NCBI GenBank assembly: GCA_913048175.1
Contig: CAJWVX010000006.1
Span: forward strand, 1 to 49,826
Length of the DNA stretch: 49,826 nucleotides
Origin: an uncultured Flavobacteriales bacterium
GTDB lineage: Bacteria > Bacteroidota > Bacteroidia > Flavobacteriales_E > Vicingaceae
Direction: 5' to 3'
The notes beneath the pieces are model-generated. The model ran no database searches, had not been told where the DNA came from, and saw only the letters and a list, made by a program, of their open reading frames with translations. The position numbers and the translations under genes were made by a program. How positions within the stretch are numbered: position 1 is the first letter of the stretch; the number at the start of each line of letters is the position of its first letter. Below are positions 16,595 through 26,090 of the stretch, piece by piece.

Positions 16595-17287
16595 TTAATT
16601 AAACTGTCTCACAGGCCTAATATAACCAGGCGTTTGAAAGAAATTACCTGATATATCATGGTTAGTAAATGTAACCTTTGCTCCTAAGTCAAAACGAATC
16701 CCTATTTCCCTGTGGGCAAAAAAAACAGGGTTTGTGTTTACTAATACTGAATCTTTACTTGAACTCATATATCCTAAAGATTCAAAATTAGCTTTTGCCT
16801 TATCTCCAATATGGATATACATCCAGCTTAACTCATCCTGACTTGGCATAAACCAGTCTGAATATCCAGAAAAATTTAGAGTATCGCAATAATAAGCGGC
16901 ATAATCTCCATCAGCCTGCGTGTTAACTATAATATCTGTGTTATTCTGACCAGACCAAACTGAGACATCTAAACCATGAAGAGAATATCCATGAATATGC
17001 CACCAATTCATCAGAGGGTCAGCTTTATTTACATCTTGTATAGCTACTAAACCAGTTGCATTAACTGAATCCACATAAAATATCAATCCTCCCTGATAGT
17101 TTACTCCGTATAAATCTGATACTGAAAAATTTGCTAAAATAGATACCATAGTCTCTCCATTAAATATTGCTAGTTCAACTCCAGTAAGAGGTTCCGAAAT
17201 ATCCATAGGTTCTAGTGTATTTTCCTCTTTAAAACAGCCAACAAGTACTAAGCAGCTAATAATTATAGGAAAGATACATCTCATCAC
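16595..17287 (-). CDS. Lipoprotein with DUF1566/Lcl-like domain
   Basis: 230-residue lipoprotein. The signal ends LVLVGC, so the mature protein starts at a lipidated cysteine. The body resembles the Lcl/DUF1566 fold common in Bacteroidota surface proteins: YQGGLIFYVD and TGLVAIQD early, GYSDWFMPSQDEL in the middle, and a C-terminal PGYIRPVRQF strand. The function of this fold is poorly known; surface adhesion or ligand binding is likely. The start ATG overlaps the stop of the upstream small membrane-protein gene by one base (TGATG), so the two are coupled. The pair sits alone between a decayed CTD relic and a second relic. Confidence 0.75.
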   Translation of the reverse strand: MMRCIFPIIISCLVLVGCFKEENTLEPMDISEPLTGVELAIFNGETMVSILANFSVSDLYGVNYQGGLIFYVDSVNATGLVAIQDVNKADPLMNWWHIHGYSLHGLDVSVWSGQNNTDIIVNTQADGDYAAYYCDTLNFSGYSDWFMPSQDELSWMYIHIGDKAKANFESLGYMSSSKDSVLVNTNPVFFAHREIGIRFDLGAKVTFTNHDISGNFFQTPGYIRPVRQFN

Positions 17288-17574
17288 TACTTTAGTTTTT
17301 TAATCAATTTAGGATAAAATATCGCAAATCCCACCATAAGTAACCCAATAATGATGAGTAAAATAGATTTTGTTTGCTTTAAACTTTTAATCTCATTTTG
17401 CTGAATTTCAACTAAAGCTTTAAACTCTTCAATTGCAAATGATTCTGTCTCATTCTCAGATTGACTCATCTGATCGATCACCTTAACAGTTATCCCCTCT
17501 TGTCTATGGTTAGTATCTTGAGCACTCATGCTAATTATAGTTAGCAAAAAGAATATGGCTATAATATTTTTCAT
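17287..17574 (-). CDS. Small exported coiled-coil membrane protein, unknown function
   Basis: 95 residues that I do not recognise as a family. There is a signal peptide ending SMSAQ (about 1-19), an acidic polar middle with a predicted coiled coil (about 45-68), then one membrane helix (about 70-88) and a KLIKKLK tail. It would be anchored in the inner membrane with the coiled coil in the periplasm. It is the first gene of a two-gene operon with the downstream Lcl-like lipoprotein. A -7 box lies four bases before its ATG, so the mRNA is probably leaderless. Confidence 0.65.
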   Translation of the reverse strand: MKNIIAIFFLLTIISMSAQDTNHRQEGITVKVIDQMSQSENETESFAIEEFKALVEIQQNEIKSLKQTKSILLIIIGLLMVGFAIFYPKLIKKLK

Positions 17575-17578
17575 TTAC

Positions 17579-17586
17579 CAAAAGTA
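17579..17586 (-). promoter_or_regulatory. -7 box directly upstream of ATG 17574
   Basis: TACTTTTG on the reverse strand fits TAnnTTTG and ends four bases before the ATG. A possible TTG at 17613-17611 gives a long 24-base spacer. The position predicts a leaderless transcript. Confidence 0.5.
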
Positions 17587-17759
17587 GTTAAACTTAAACA
17601 GTAAATACTTCAATTTTATAACCCACAAAATTTGAAATAAATTAATTAACTATCAATAATTTAATTTACACAAATTATCCCTCTTTTTTTAAAAGCTCAT
17701 ACAATATTTTTCAGCATCCTTGCAGAATTTTCAGAAATGTAGGGTTTAGGCCTTGTCTC

Positions 17760-17985
17760 CTATCTCCGTTTAGATTTTAGTCCATATTCATAGAACTTTA
17801 CCTGAAGCTTCCTTGAACCACCTCCTTCTTTTAATTTATAGGTAAACTTGTTTACCTCATATGCAAAAATATTTGATAGAAAGTTTTAGATCTTATCCTT
17901 ACTGAATAATTATCTTCAGTATAAACATCATTTTCTTTAAAATAAGAACGAAGCTCTTCTCCTTCAACTTTATAATGAATCAATT
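17760..17985 (-). pseudogene. Relic of an unidentified protein gene (frameshifted)
   Basis: On the reverse strand, codon-like sequence runs from about 17985. It reads LIHYKVEGEELRSYFKEN and then NYSVRIRSKTF, shifts by one base near 17885, and continues AYEVNKFTYKLKEGGGSR and LQVKFYEYGLKSKRR to TAG at 17762-17760. The composition is that of a real Bacteroidota protein, but the family is not recognised. No start codon or upstream reading frame remains. The surrounding intergenic stretch 17587-18339 otherwise shows only AT-rich sequence and small inverted repeats. Confidence 0.55.
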
Positions 17986-18339
17986 AATATTATTTGTAAC
18001 AATAGTTTTACAAAAGCTATAAATAAGATCCTGTCTATAGCGTTATACTGATAGAATATTCATCAATTCATTACGCTACTCTAAAATTTTGGGCTTGATC
18101 ATTTTTTTTATAGTTAATATCCACTTATTAATTCATTCTTATTAGATAAGAAAAAATATTTTTTTCTCTTATTTTACTATTATAGTTTTAATTAATTATT
18201 GAGACTATATAACTCTCTAAGAGTTTAATAACCAATAGTTTTATTTGATTTTAATATATATTTCATACAGCCTCTTTTTTGAATCCTATTTTTTTCTGAT
18301 TTTTTTTTTAAGAAATGTGTCCTTTTTTGAAAAAAGAAC

Positions 18340-18347
18340 TATATTTG
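18340..18347 (+). promoter_or_regulatory. -7 box of tRNA-His
   Basis: TATATTTG followed by a leader (CCGTCCTTAAATG) closely resembling that of the tRNA-Lys copies. No -33 TTG at normal spacing. Confidence 0.5.
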
Positions 18348-18360
18348 CCGTCCTTAAATG

Positions 18361-18434
18361 GTGGTTGTAGCTCAGTTGGTTAGAGCGCTGGTTTGTGGTG
18401 CCGGAAGTCGTGGGTTCGAATCCCATCTTCCACC
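18361..18434 (+). tRNA. tRNA-His(GUG)
   Basis: The cloverleaf has D stem GCTC/GAGC, anticodon stem CTGGT/GCCGG with loop TTGTGGT (anticodon GTG at 18395-18397), T stem GTGGG/CCCAT and discriminator C. A G at 18360 can serve as the G-1 that histidyl-tRNA synthetase needs. The acceptor arm is odd: GTGGTTG faces CTTCCAC, which leaves two adjacent U-U mismatches at positions 5-68 and 6-67. CCA is not encoded. Confidence 0.93.
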
Positions 18435-18445
18435 CTTAAAAAGTA

Positions 18446-18475
18446 AAAAGCCGATTCTTATGAATCGGCTTTTTT
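18446..18475 (+). terminator. Rho-independent terminator after tRNA-His
   Basis: AAAAGCCGATTC pairs with GAATCGGCTTTT around a TTAT loop and is followed by T. Because A-runs and T-runs flank it, it can also terminate transcripts of the convergent DUF4249 gene. Confidence 0.9.
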
Positions 18476-18501
18476 GTTTCTATTAATATTTCCCTCCCTT
18501 T

Positions 18502-19296
18502 TTAAGGCTCTATTAAAATTGATACTTCACTCTTTGCGTAAGCTCCAAAGTAACCTACAACATTATCTCCACTTAAATTACTCTGAGGGTTCCCAGGAAC
18601 TTCTCCTTCTTGAGAAGAACTTAATCCTACAAAATACCTGAAATTTGGCTCATCTACTGATATTAATTGAATAGTAGCTACCTCTTCAGCAGTATAAGAG
18701 GAATTAAACACAGGTAAACCCGTTGAAGCTCCATCTATTGCATCATCACTCCAATTTACAAACCCATCTAATTGTTCCTCACCTAGGAAAGACTTCATTC
18801 TATAAAAATTGATAACATTTAAAGGATCAGTAAAGTGACATATAATGCTATATTCTACTTCATCATTACTGCCAAAACTAGGATCTTCATTATAAGTAAG
18901 AGAGTCTATTTCAATTCTTGGATTCATAAAAGAAGTAGCAGTAATTATTTCACCGTTAATATTTACGTTTAACTCATAAGCTCTTCCTGCTACTCCTATT
19001 AGGTTAGAATTTGTGTAATAACCAGGCATAGTATAAACTTCTGTCAAGTTAAACACACCACCAACCCCATCTTTTATTTGTACCGAAGCGTTAGATACTA
19101 TCTCAATAGCATCATTATTATCAAACGGACGAGTTTTAGAGATAGAAACAAAATTATCTCCCAAACTATCATAAACAATTCCTTCAATCACAAAAAGTTG
19201 TTCAGAATCTTTTAAATCTAAATCAATTTCTTTTTCACATGCTGAAAATATTACGAGAATTGAACTAATAATTAATATCGTTTTAAAGGTTTTCAT
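18502..19296 (-). CDS. DUF4249-family outer-membrane lipoprotein
   Basis: 264-residue lipoprotein. The signal ends IFSAC (lipidated cysteine near residue 20), followed directly by EKEIDLDL, the hallmark opening of DUF4249 proteins. The rest is beta-rich and includes the LFVIEGIVYD strand and YTMPGYYTNSN. DUF4249 genes are typically partnered with a TonB-dependent receptor, as here: the receptor gene lies four bases upstream. By analogy with SusD-like partners it may help capture the receptor's ligand or form a lid, but no ligand is known. Confidence 0.88.
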   Translation of the reverse strand: MKTFKTILIISSILVIFSACEKEIDLDLKDSEQLFVIEGIVYDSLGDNFVSISKTRPFDNNDAIEIVSNASVQIKDGVGGVFNLTEVYTMPGYYTNSNLIGVAGRAYELNVNINGEIITATSFMNPRIEIDSLTYNEDPSFGSNDEVEYSIICHFTDPLNVINFYRMKSFLGEEQLDGFVNWSDDAIDGASTGLPVFNSSYTAEEVATIQLISVDEPNFRYFVGLSSSQEGEVPGNPQSNLSGDNVVGYFGAYAKSEVSILIEP

Positions 19297-19300
19297 ATTC

Positions 19301-21643
19301 TTAAAATTTAAAATTATAAGTAACTGATGGTATCATCTTAAACAGTGAGGTTTGGGTAATCTTTGAATCTTCAAAAGAGATAGAATATGCGTTTTCACGA
19401 GCATAAAGATTGTAAACAGAAAAATTCCAACTCGATGTAAATCTCTTTTTCGTTTTTTCAGTTTCGCCAGTTTCTAAATTCTTTACCTCTTTATATTTCT
19501 TACCGTCCCAAGTAAGCCCAATATCCATCCTATGATAATTAGGCATTCTAGATCCGTTCCTATCAGAATATAAATTAACAGTTTGATTATCAATTTCATA
19601 TTTACCTGTTGGAAATGTTACTGCATTACCAGTATAATAAACAAAAGTTGACGAAATCTTTACCCTATCACTTAATGAATACATACCCACAAGAGATAAA
19701 TCATGTGTTCTATCTTGTTTTGTAGAAAACCATTCTCCATCATTTAACACCTCAAATTTGTTCTGGCTTTTAGCCAATGTATAACTTATCCATCCTGTAA
19801 ATTTCCCTTTTCTCTTTTTTAGAAATAACTCTATACCAAAAGCTCTTCCTTCGCCATATAATAGCTCACCTTCTACAATAGGGTTTAATGAAACTTCTGC
19901 CCCATTTTTATAATCAATAGTATTATCTAAAATCTTATAATATACTTCGGTAGAAAACTCATACACGTTATTTTTAAAGTTCTTAAAGAAACCTAAAGCT
20001 ACTTGATCAGAAACTTCTGGTTTAATGTTATTGCTACTAGGCATCCAAGTATCCGTTGGACTTTCACTTGATGAGTTAGATAACAAATGTAAATACTGGT
20101 TACTTCTTGCATAGGAAGTTTTTAAAGAACTTGATTCGTTCAATTGATATTTAACAGACACACGAGGCTCTAATCCATTATAAGAAGATACTTTTTGCCA
20201 ACTTGTATAGTTTGTTGTATCAGAAATTGAACCATCATCTTCAAATGAATAAATTTCTCCGGGACCTACCTGTGTGAAATTTGAATATCTAAGACCATAA
20301 GTAACTGATAATAAGTCATTAATTTTTTGTTCATTTGATAAATACAAACCACTTTCTATAGAATATCTTTTTTCAATTTTAAGTTCATTAATATTCTCTA
20401 ATTCTCCTGTAGATGAAAACTCACCAGGTGCAAAAGTATGGTGTACTAAACTACCTCCGAATTTAATTTTATTCTTATCATTTAAATAGAAGTCAAGATC
20501 TTCTTTGATAGTTAAATCTTCAATTTTAGAATCTATTTGAAACTCTGCTGCATCAATACTAAATTTATAATTATAATTACTATAAATAAGCGATGTGTTA
20601 CTGAAGAGCTTATCATTAAACAAATGGTTCCATCTTAATGTTGCAGTAGTATTACCCCAATTAATACCAATTCGATCTTTAATGCCAAGCTCATCTTTCC
20701 CAAAATAACCTGACAAAAACACTCTATCTTTTTTGCTCAACCTATAATTAGCTTTTAAATTTAAATCATAAAAATATAGTGTTGTATTTTTGATATTTTC
20801 ATTGCTAGATAATCTAGTAAACTGATCAACATATGTTCTTCTTCCAGAAATTATAAAAGAACCTTTATTTTTAACTATGGGAGCTTCAATCGTTAATTTT
20901 GATGAAATCAAACCCAAGCCACCACTAACAGACAATTTTTTAGAGTTTCCATCTTTCATTTTGATATCCAATACAGATGATAGTCTACCTCCAAATTGAG
21001 CTGGCATACCTCCCTTGTATAATGTTAAATCTTTAATTGCATCCGAATTAAAAACAGAGAAAAAACCTAATAAGTGAGAGGCATTATATACGGGTGCTTC
21101 ATCTAATAAAATAAGATTCTGATCAGCACTCCCACCTCGAACAAAGAAACCTGCGCTTCCTTCTCCTCCGGTAGCTACTCCAGGTAATAGTTGTATCGTT
21201 TTTAAGACATCTCTTTCTCCAAATAGAACAGGAATACTTTCAATCTCTTTCATATCAATTTTAGTAACACTCATTTCTGTAGAACGAATATTTTCATCTT
21301 CTTTTTTAGCGTTAACCTCAAAAGCTTCCAATTCATTAGCACCACTTCCTAATTCAATATCTTTTTTGTTATTTTGATTAAAATTGATTTTATACTCTTG
21401 TGTTTGAAATCCTACATAACTATACTGTATTGTATATTCACCTTTCGGAAGTGTTAATGAGTAAAAGCCATAAACGTTACTAATAGTTCCTGTTCCAGGA
21501 AGTTCTTTAACAAAAATAGTTAAGCCAATTAAATCCTCACCATTACTTAAATCTTTAACTGTTCCACTAAGCGTATACTTTTCTTGAGCAAGAATATTAA
21601 TTGAATAAAGAAACACTAATATAAAAAGTCCATTTTTCATCAT
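19301..21643 (-). CDS. TonB-dependent outer-membrane receptor with carboxypeptidase-regulatory-like domain
   Basis: 780-residue receptor. Signal peptide (about 1-19, ending NILAQ), a CarboxypepD_reg-like beta-sandwich (about 22-108, YTLSGTVKD start), a plug domain with ERDVLKTIQLLPGV and GFFVRGGSADQNLILLDEAP (about 125-230), then a 22-strand-type barrel to a terminal aromatic (TYNFKF). It imports an unknown ligand using the TonB/ExbBD proton-motive system. It starts with two adjacent ATGs, and a strong promoter ends four bases before the first, predicting a leaderless mRNA. It forms an operon with the DUF4249 lipoprotein. Confidence 0.93.
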   Translation of the reverse strand: MMKNGLFILVFLYSINILAQEKYTLSGTVKDLSNGEDLIGLTIFVKELPGTGTISNVYGFYSLTLPKGEYTIQYSYVGFQTQEYKINFNQNNKKDIELGSGANELEAFEVNAKKEDENIRSTEMSVTKIDMKEIESIPVLFGERDVLKTIQLLPGVATGGEGSAGFFVRGGSADQNLILLDEAPVYNASHLLGFFSVFNSDAIKDLTLYKGGMPAQFGGRLSSVLDIKMKDGNSKKLSVSGGLGLISSKLTIEAPIVKNKGSFIISGRRTYVDQFTRLSSNENIKNTTLYFYDLNLKANYRLSKKDRVFLSGYFGKDELGIKDRIGINWGNTTATLRWNHLFNDKLFSNTSLIYSNYNYKFSIDAAEFQIDSKIEDLTIKEDLDFYLNDKNKIKFGGSLVHHTFAPGEFSSTGELENINELKIEKRYSIESGLYLSNEQKINDLLSVTYGLRYSNFTQVGPGEIYSFEDDGSISDTTNYTSWQKVSSYNGLEPRVSVKYQLNESSSLKTSYARSNQYLHLLSNSSSESPTDTWMPSSNNIKPEVSDQVALGFFKNFKNNVYEFSTEVYYKILDNTIDYKNGAEVSLNPIVEGELLYGEGRAFGIELFLKKRKGKFTGWISYTLAKSQNKFEVLNDGEWFSTKQDRTHDLSLVGMYSLSDRVKISSTFVYYTGNAVTFPTGKYEIDNQTVNLYSDRNGSRMPNYHRMDIGLTWDGKKYKEVKNLETGETEKTKKRFTSSWNFSVYNLYARENAYSISFEDSKITQTSLFKMIPSVTYNFKF

Positions 21644-21647
21644 AACA

Positions 21648-21676
21648 CAAAAGTATTCTTAAAAAAACATATACAA
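21648..21676 (-). promoter_or_regulatory. Promoter of the TonB receptor operon, leaderless configuration
   Basis: Reverse strand TTG (21676-21674), an 18-base spacer and TACTTTTG (21655-21648) match the Bacteroidota consensus. Only TGTT separates the -7 box from ATG 21643, so transcription should begin at or inside the start codon. Confidence 0.65.
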
Positions 21677-22030
21677 TAAATTCTATTATGAATTAATTGT
21701 TAATTTTTTATAATTTATCTCGCTATATATCGATCTATATTTTGAATAGCTCAAATACTTATTTACCCGGTATATCATATTTTAAAAAAACAGCATCTTT
21801 TGTGTTAACGCACACTATTTAAATGGGTATTTAACTACTTCTTTTGGAAATGGCTTTAAACATATTTTCTTGGTTCTTTTAATATTATTTAGACATTCCT
21901 GCTTAAGCTATATTTCTTTCAGTGCTTTTGTTATTTAGCCAAAATAGATGTTAACATACAAATAATATTACTATCTTAGATAGGTGATTAAGAAGTTTAT
22001 GAATGATTGTTTATCTAAGTAATAGAATTC

Positions 22031-22053
22031 GTTTGTAGCTGGAAGCTACAAAC
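22031..22053. repeat. Perfect 10-bp inverted repeat (hairpin with GGA loop)
   Basis: GTTTGTAGCT pairs fully with AGCTACAAAC across a GGA loop. It is not followed by a T-run, so it does not look like a terminator. It may be a mobile-element or REP-like relic, or a structure in an unknown transcript. Confidence 0.6.
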
Positions 22054-22350
22054 AACAATTCTTAATTCTATTTTAGAATACACTTATTTTTAAATACTTA
22101 TTGTACTTAAAGTGGTTTTTATTCATGTAGATTGCAGTGCATATTATTCTCAATTACTGCAGCAAACTGAAACATCGAACTTTGAATGGTCGGATGGTCA
22201 ACATTAACAACTTGATATTTATAAAAACTCTTTTATATATTTGTAGTTTAGAGTGAAAATGAACTTAAAGCATACTTTTTGAAGAATAAATGTTTTCGTC
22301 TAAAGATGTATTTTAAACCTAGTGATGAGATTTTAGCTAACGAAATTATG

Positions 22351-22358
22351 TATCTTTG
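22351..22358 (+). promoter_or_regulatory. Possible -7 box for the fusion-protein operon
   Basis: TATCTTTG fits TAnnTTTG, but no -33 TTG is found at normal spacing and the box lies 126 bases before the TTG start at 22485. Weak evidence. Confidence 0.3.
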
Positions 22359-22484
22359 TTTACATAAAATAATGCGAAATAACCTTGTTTTTCAACTACC
22401 AAATTTAATTTTAAAGTCGGCAGAAATAGTATCATAATTAATGACGGATAATTAACAATCATTTAACTTTACTTTGTTTTCATT

Positions 22485-25400
22485 TTGAGTTTAAGCAAAT
22501 ACATATTATTCCTTTTAACCTTTTTAATTATTTTAAAAGGTAAAGCTCAAAACCATGATGTCTATTTAATTGGGAATTTAAAAGGCCCTAAAATGGAAAA
22601 ACGTTTACGCCACCTTTCCCAATCTATAAAACAACAAAGTAATGGAAAGGAATTCACTTTACTTCTTCTAGGTGATATCAGACAAAAAAATCTAATCAAA
22701 GAAGACTCACTCATCTCTTTTTTAAAAAAAATTGAACAAAAAAACGGAAAAATAATTGCAGTTACTGGTGATCGGGATTGGGACAAATCAAGTAACCATG
22801 GCTTAGATACTGTAGCTGCTTTAGAACATCGTTTTAACACCAAATTAGGGCATCATATATTTATCCCTTCAAAAGATTGTCCTGGCCCAACGATTAGAGA
22901 TATTGGAAATAATATTAGAATCATAGGAATTAACTCTCAATGGTGGTTACACCCATTCAGAAAAGCTTTACCTGTTGATTCTGATTGTAAAAACAGTACT
23001 AAAGTTCAAATTTTAGATGAGTTAAATGAAGCTATAGAGTCCGCAGCAGGAAGGCAAGTAATTATTATGACTCATCATCCAATCATTTCTGGAGGAGTTT
23101 ATGGAGGAGCTCTAAATATGATTGAGCATATTTTTCCTTTCAAGCATGATAAACCGAATAACAAAACTTTTTTGCCTTTTTATGGCTCATTTTATATGAA
23201 CTACCGAAGAAACATTGGTAGCACTCAAGATATGAGCAGCGAGGTCTATGACTCTTTTATTAAAGATATTGATGGCGTAGTACGAGATTATAAAAATATA
23301 ATAATTTGCTCGAGTCATGAGTATGATATGGAAGTATTAAAGACTAATAATAATTATCAAATTATTTCTGGAGCATTATTAAAAACTTCAAAAGTTAATA
23401 ATATTGAAAACACACTATACGCTTCAGATAAATTAGGTTATATTAAACTAGAAGTAGGAAAAGATAGTGTTTGGAGTAAAATTTTACTTTATGATAAACT
23501 GACAAACACTTATAATGTAAAGTCGAAATTTGTTTTAAATGATCACCTCCTAAAACAAAAGCAAAAAGAGATTACAATATTAAGTGATAATTCTAAAAAC
23601 AAAAAAGGAGACTTATTTTATGGTGGTAATTACAAAGCAAATTCACTAAAAAAAGTATTTTTCGGCAACTTATATAGAGATGCTTGGACTACCCCTATAG
23701 AAATTCCTACCCTTAATTTAGACACAATTTTTGGTGGCCTAACCCCATTAAAAGAAGGTGGCGGTTTACAAACTGTTTCTTTAAAATTTGTAGATAAATA
23801 CGGAAGAAAATATGCTTTCAGATCTATTAATAAAAACCCTATTAAATCTATTCCAATAGAATTTAGAATTGATTTAGTTGAGGGTATAACTCAAGATATG
23901 ACAGCAACACAGCATCCCTATGGAGCACTATTCGTTTCTAATTTATTAGATTCTACCAATTTGGAACACGAAAAAGCTAAACTCTTTGTAATGCCAGATG
24001 ATCCTAAATTAGGTATTTACCGAGAAAAGTTTGCAGGAATGTTTGGTATGTTAGAACAAAAACCAACCGAGCTTAAAGATTTGAAATACAGTTATGCCAA
24101 GGCTAATTCTGTAAAAGGTTCATTCAGTGTTTTTAAAAAGATTTATGATTCTCCAAAACATCGAATTGATACTGCTCTATTTGCTAAAGCAAGGATTTTT
24201 GACATCTTTATTGGAGATTGGGATAGACATGAAGATAATTGGAAATGGTTAGGTTATAAAAAAGATAGCACCTCTACCTCTTATAAAATTTATCCAAAAG
24301 ATAGGGATCATGCATTTTCAAGAATGGATGGTTTATTTTATTTTTTAGCTGATAGAGAATGGGGAATTCCTTTTCGAGAAAATTTTGATTATAAATTTAC
24401 TGGTCTTACCAGTTTAACTAATAAAGGAAACCATATGGATAGGATGTTACTATCTGGGTTAAGTAAAGAAAAATGGCTAAGCATTACAGACGAACTCATG
24501 TCAGAGATTACGGATGAAACAATTGATAGAGCCCAACTCTCTTTTCCTAAAGAAATACAAAATAAATCAGGCCAAATTATTGCTGAAAAACTAAAATCAA
24601 GAAGAAAAAAATTAAGCAAATTTATAGAAAAGTACTATTACTTAATCTCAAAAGAAGTTGACATTTTAGGTACTAATAAAAAAGAAATATTTGATGTTGA
24701 ACGTTTTATGGATGGAACAACAGTTGTAAAAGTTATTAGCAAAAAACGAAACAATGAAGTGCTTTATAAAAGAACTTTTAAATATTCTGAAACTAAAGAA
24801 ATTAGGCTGTTTGGGCTAGGCGGAGTAGATAGTTTTTATGTGCATGGCACAAGTTATAGAAACTCTTTAATTAGAATTATAGGAGGTTCAGAGCAAGATA
24901 TTGTATTGGACAAATCTTATGTTAAAGAAGGCTCTAAGAAGACTTTGGTTTATGATTATTTTAACGATGTAATTGTAACTTCAGAAAGAGAGACTAGAGT
25001 TGTATTTTCGGATGATAGTGAAATCAATGAATACGATCAAAAGTCTTATAAAAACAACATATATGTTCCTCTTCCTATATTTTTAACGAATCCTGATGAT
25101 GGAATTAGCGGAGGTTTTGCATTAAAACAAATAAGATACGGTTTTGGACATAAAAAGTACAAAAGCATTAGTAACTACAAAATGTTTTCATCAACTAATG
25201 GAGCAACACAAATAGAGTTAAACCACAAACAAAATATAGCAAGAAGTAATTGGTTTGCCACTGGGAATATAGACTTTGGTCAATCCTTTAGATTTTACCG
25301 GTTTTTTGGTGAAGGAAATACTACAACTTTCAATGATAGTATTAATGATGGAGGTTTTTATAAAACACGATACAAGGGTGCTATTCTTTCGGCAGGAGCC

Positions 25401-26090
25401 GAATTAGAGTTTCTAGAAAAAAGTCGATTCTCCATAAATGGTATAATAGAAGCTTTAGTTAAAAATCAATCAGATGAATCTTATTTTGACGCCTTTCCTG
25501 ACAAAAGCCTAGAAGCTAAAAATGCTGGAGGAGCAGCAATTAAGTTAGATATTGACTTTAGAGATAATCCAAGCTTCACTAATAGAGGAATGCGTCTTAC
25601 TATTAGTAACAAATCACTGATCTCTAGAGGGCAACTTTTTGGAAATATTAAAGGAGAACTAAGTTATTATGGAACTAGCAGTCTATTAATACCTATCACT
25701 TTAGGTGTTACTATTGGCAGTGTAAGAACTTTTGGTGATGAAATACCTTATTATCATTTGGCTAATTTGGGGCAATCAAACAATCTTAGAGGATATCTAC
25801 AAAACAGATTTTCAGGAAAAGGATCTAACTATTTAAATACTGATTTAAGATTCCATTTTGGAAAATTAAAATCTGACTTTTTACCGATATACTATGGTTT
25901 TTCACTTTTTAATGACATTGGTCAGATTTTAAATAAAAATCAGTTTATAGCTTCTAAATGGCATCATGGTTATGGAACCGGTATATATATTACACCAATA
26001 AATAAAGAATTTGTTACGCTACACATTAATGTTGAAAGGTCTAAAGAAAAATCGACCTTTTTAAAAATTAAGTTTGGAGTATTGTTATGA
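22485..26090 (+). CDS. Phosphoesterase-like / kinase-like / outer-membrane beta-barrel fusion, paralogue 1
   Basis: 1201-residue exported protein with three parts. After a signal peptide (ending GKAQ, about 1-22), residues 25-300 form a calcineurin-like phosphoesterase fold with GCPGP-type and INSQWWLHP signatures. Its metal motifs are altered: IGN at 29-31 where IGD is usual, LLGD at 61-64 kept, GDRDW at 95-99 instead of GNHDW, MTHHP near 195-199, and SSHEYD for the final GHxH. The middle (about 370-780) carries GDWDRHEDN (577-585) and, 20 residues on, KDRD (605-608), resembling the catalytic loop and metal-binding aspartate of PI3K/Fam20/HipA-type kinases. The last 350 residues are an Omp85/D15-like barrel. 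The TTG start fits the signal peptide. It overlaps paralogue 2 by 4 bases. Activity is not established. Confidence 0.8.
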   Translation: MSLSKYILFLLTFLIILKGKAQNHDVYLIGNLKGPKMEKRLRHLSQSIKQQSNGKEFTLLLLGDIRQKNLIKEDSLISFLKKIEQKNGKIIAVTGDRDWDKSSNHGLDTVAALEHRFNTKLGHHIFIPSKDCPGPTIRDIGNNIRIIGINSQWWLHPFRKALPVDSDCKNSTKVQILDELNEAIESAAGRQVIIMTHHPIISGGVYGGALNMIEHIFPFKHDKPNNKTFLPFYGSFYMNYRRNIGSTQDMSSEVYDSFIKDIDGVVRDYKNIIICSSHEYDMEVLKTNNNYQIISGALLKTSKVNNIENTLYASDKLGYIKLEVGKDSVWSKILLYDKLTNTYNVKSKFVLNDHLLKQKQKEITILSDNSKNKKGDLFYGGNYKANSLKKVFFGNLYRDAWTTPIEIPTLNLDTIFGGLTPLKEGGGLQTVSLKFVDKYGRKYAFRSINKNPIKSIPIEFRIDLVEGITQDMTATQHPYGALFVSNLLDSTNLEHEKAKLFVMPDDPKLGIYREKFAGMFGMLEQKPTELKDLKYSYAKANSVKGSFSVFKKIYDSPKHRIDTALFAKARIFDIFIGDWDRHEDNWKWLGYKKDSTSTSYKIYPKDRDHAFSRMDGLFYFLADREWGIPFRENFDYKFTGLTSLTNKGNHMDRMLLSGLSKEKWLSITDELMSEITDETIDRAQLSFPKEIQNKSGQIIAEKLKSRRKKLSKFIEKYYYLISKEVDILGTNKKEIFDVERFMDGTTVVKVISKKRNNEVLYKRTFKYSETKEIRLFGLGGVDSFYVHGTSYRNSLIRIIGGSEQDIVLDKSYVKEGSKKTLVYDYFNDVIVTSERETRVVFSDDSEINEYDQKSYKNNIYVPLPIFLTNPDDGISGGFALKQIRYGFGHKKYKSISNYKMFSSTNGATQIELNHKQNIARSNWFATGNIDFGQSFRFYRFFGEGNTTTFNDSINDGGFYKTRYKGAILSAGAELEFLEKSRFSINGIIEALVKNQSDESYFDAFPDKSLEAKNAGGAAIKLDIDFRDNPSFTNRGMRLTISNKSLISRGQLFGNIKGELSYYGTSSLLIPITLGVTIGSVRTFGDEIPYYHLANLGQSNNLRGYLQNRFSGKGSNYLNTDLRFHFGKLKSDFLPIYYGFSLFNDIGQILNKNQFIASKWHHGYGTGIYITPINKEFVTLHINVERSKEKSTFLKIKFGVLL

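Larger units (their letters stand above)
21677..22484. other. Long intergenic region with one strong hairpin
   Basis: About 800 AT-rich bases between divergent operons. I see no open frame with protein-like composition and no relic. The only clear structure is a perfect 10-bp inverted repeat at 22031-22053. A TAnnTTTG match at 22351-22358 could be the promoter of the downstream operon, which would give an untranslated leader of about 120 bases. Confidence 0.5.
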
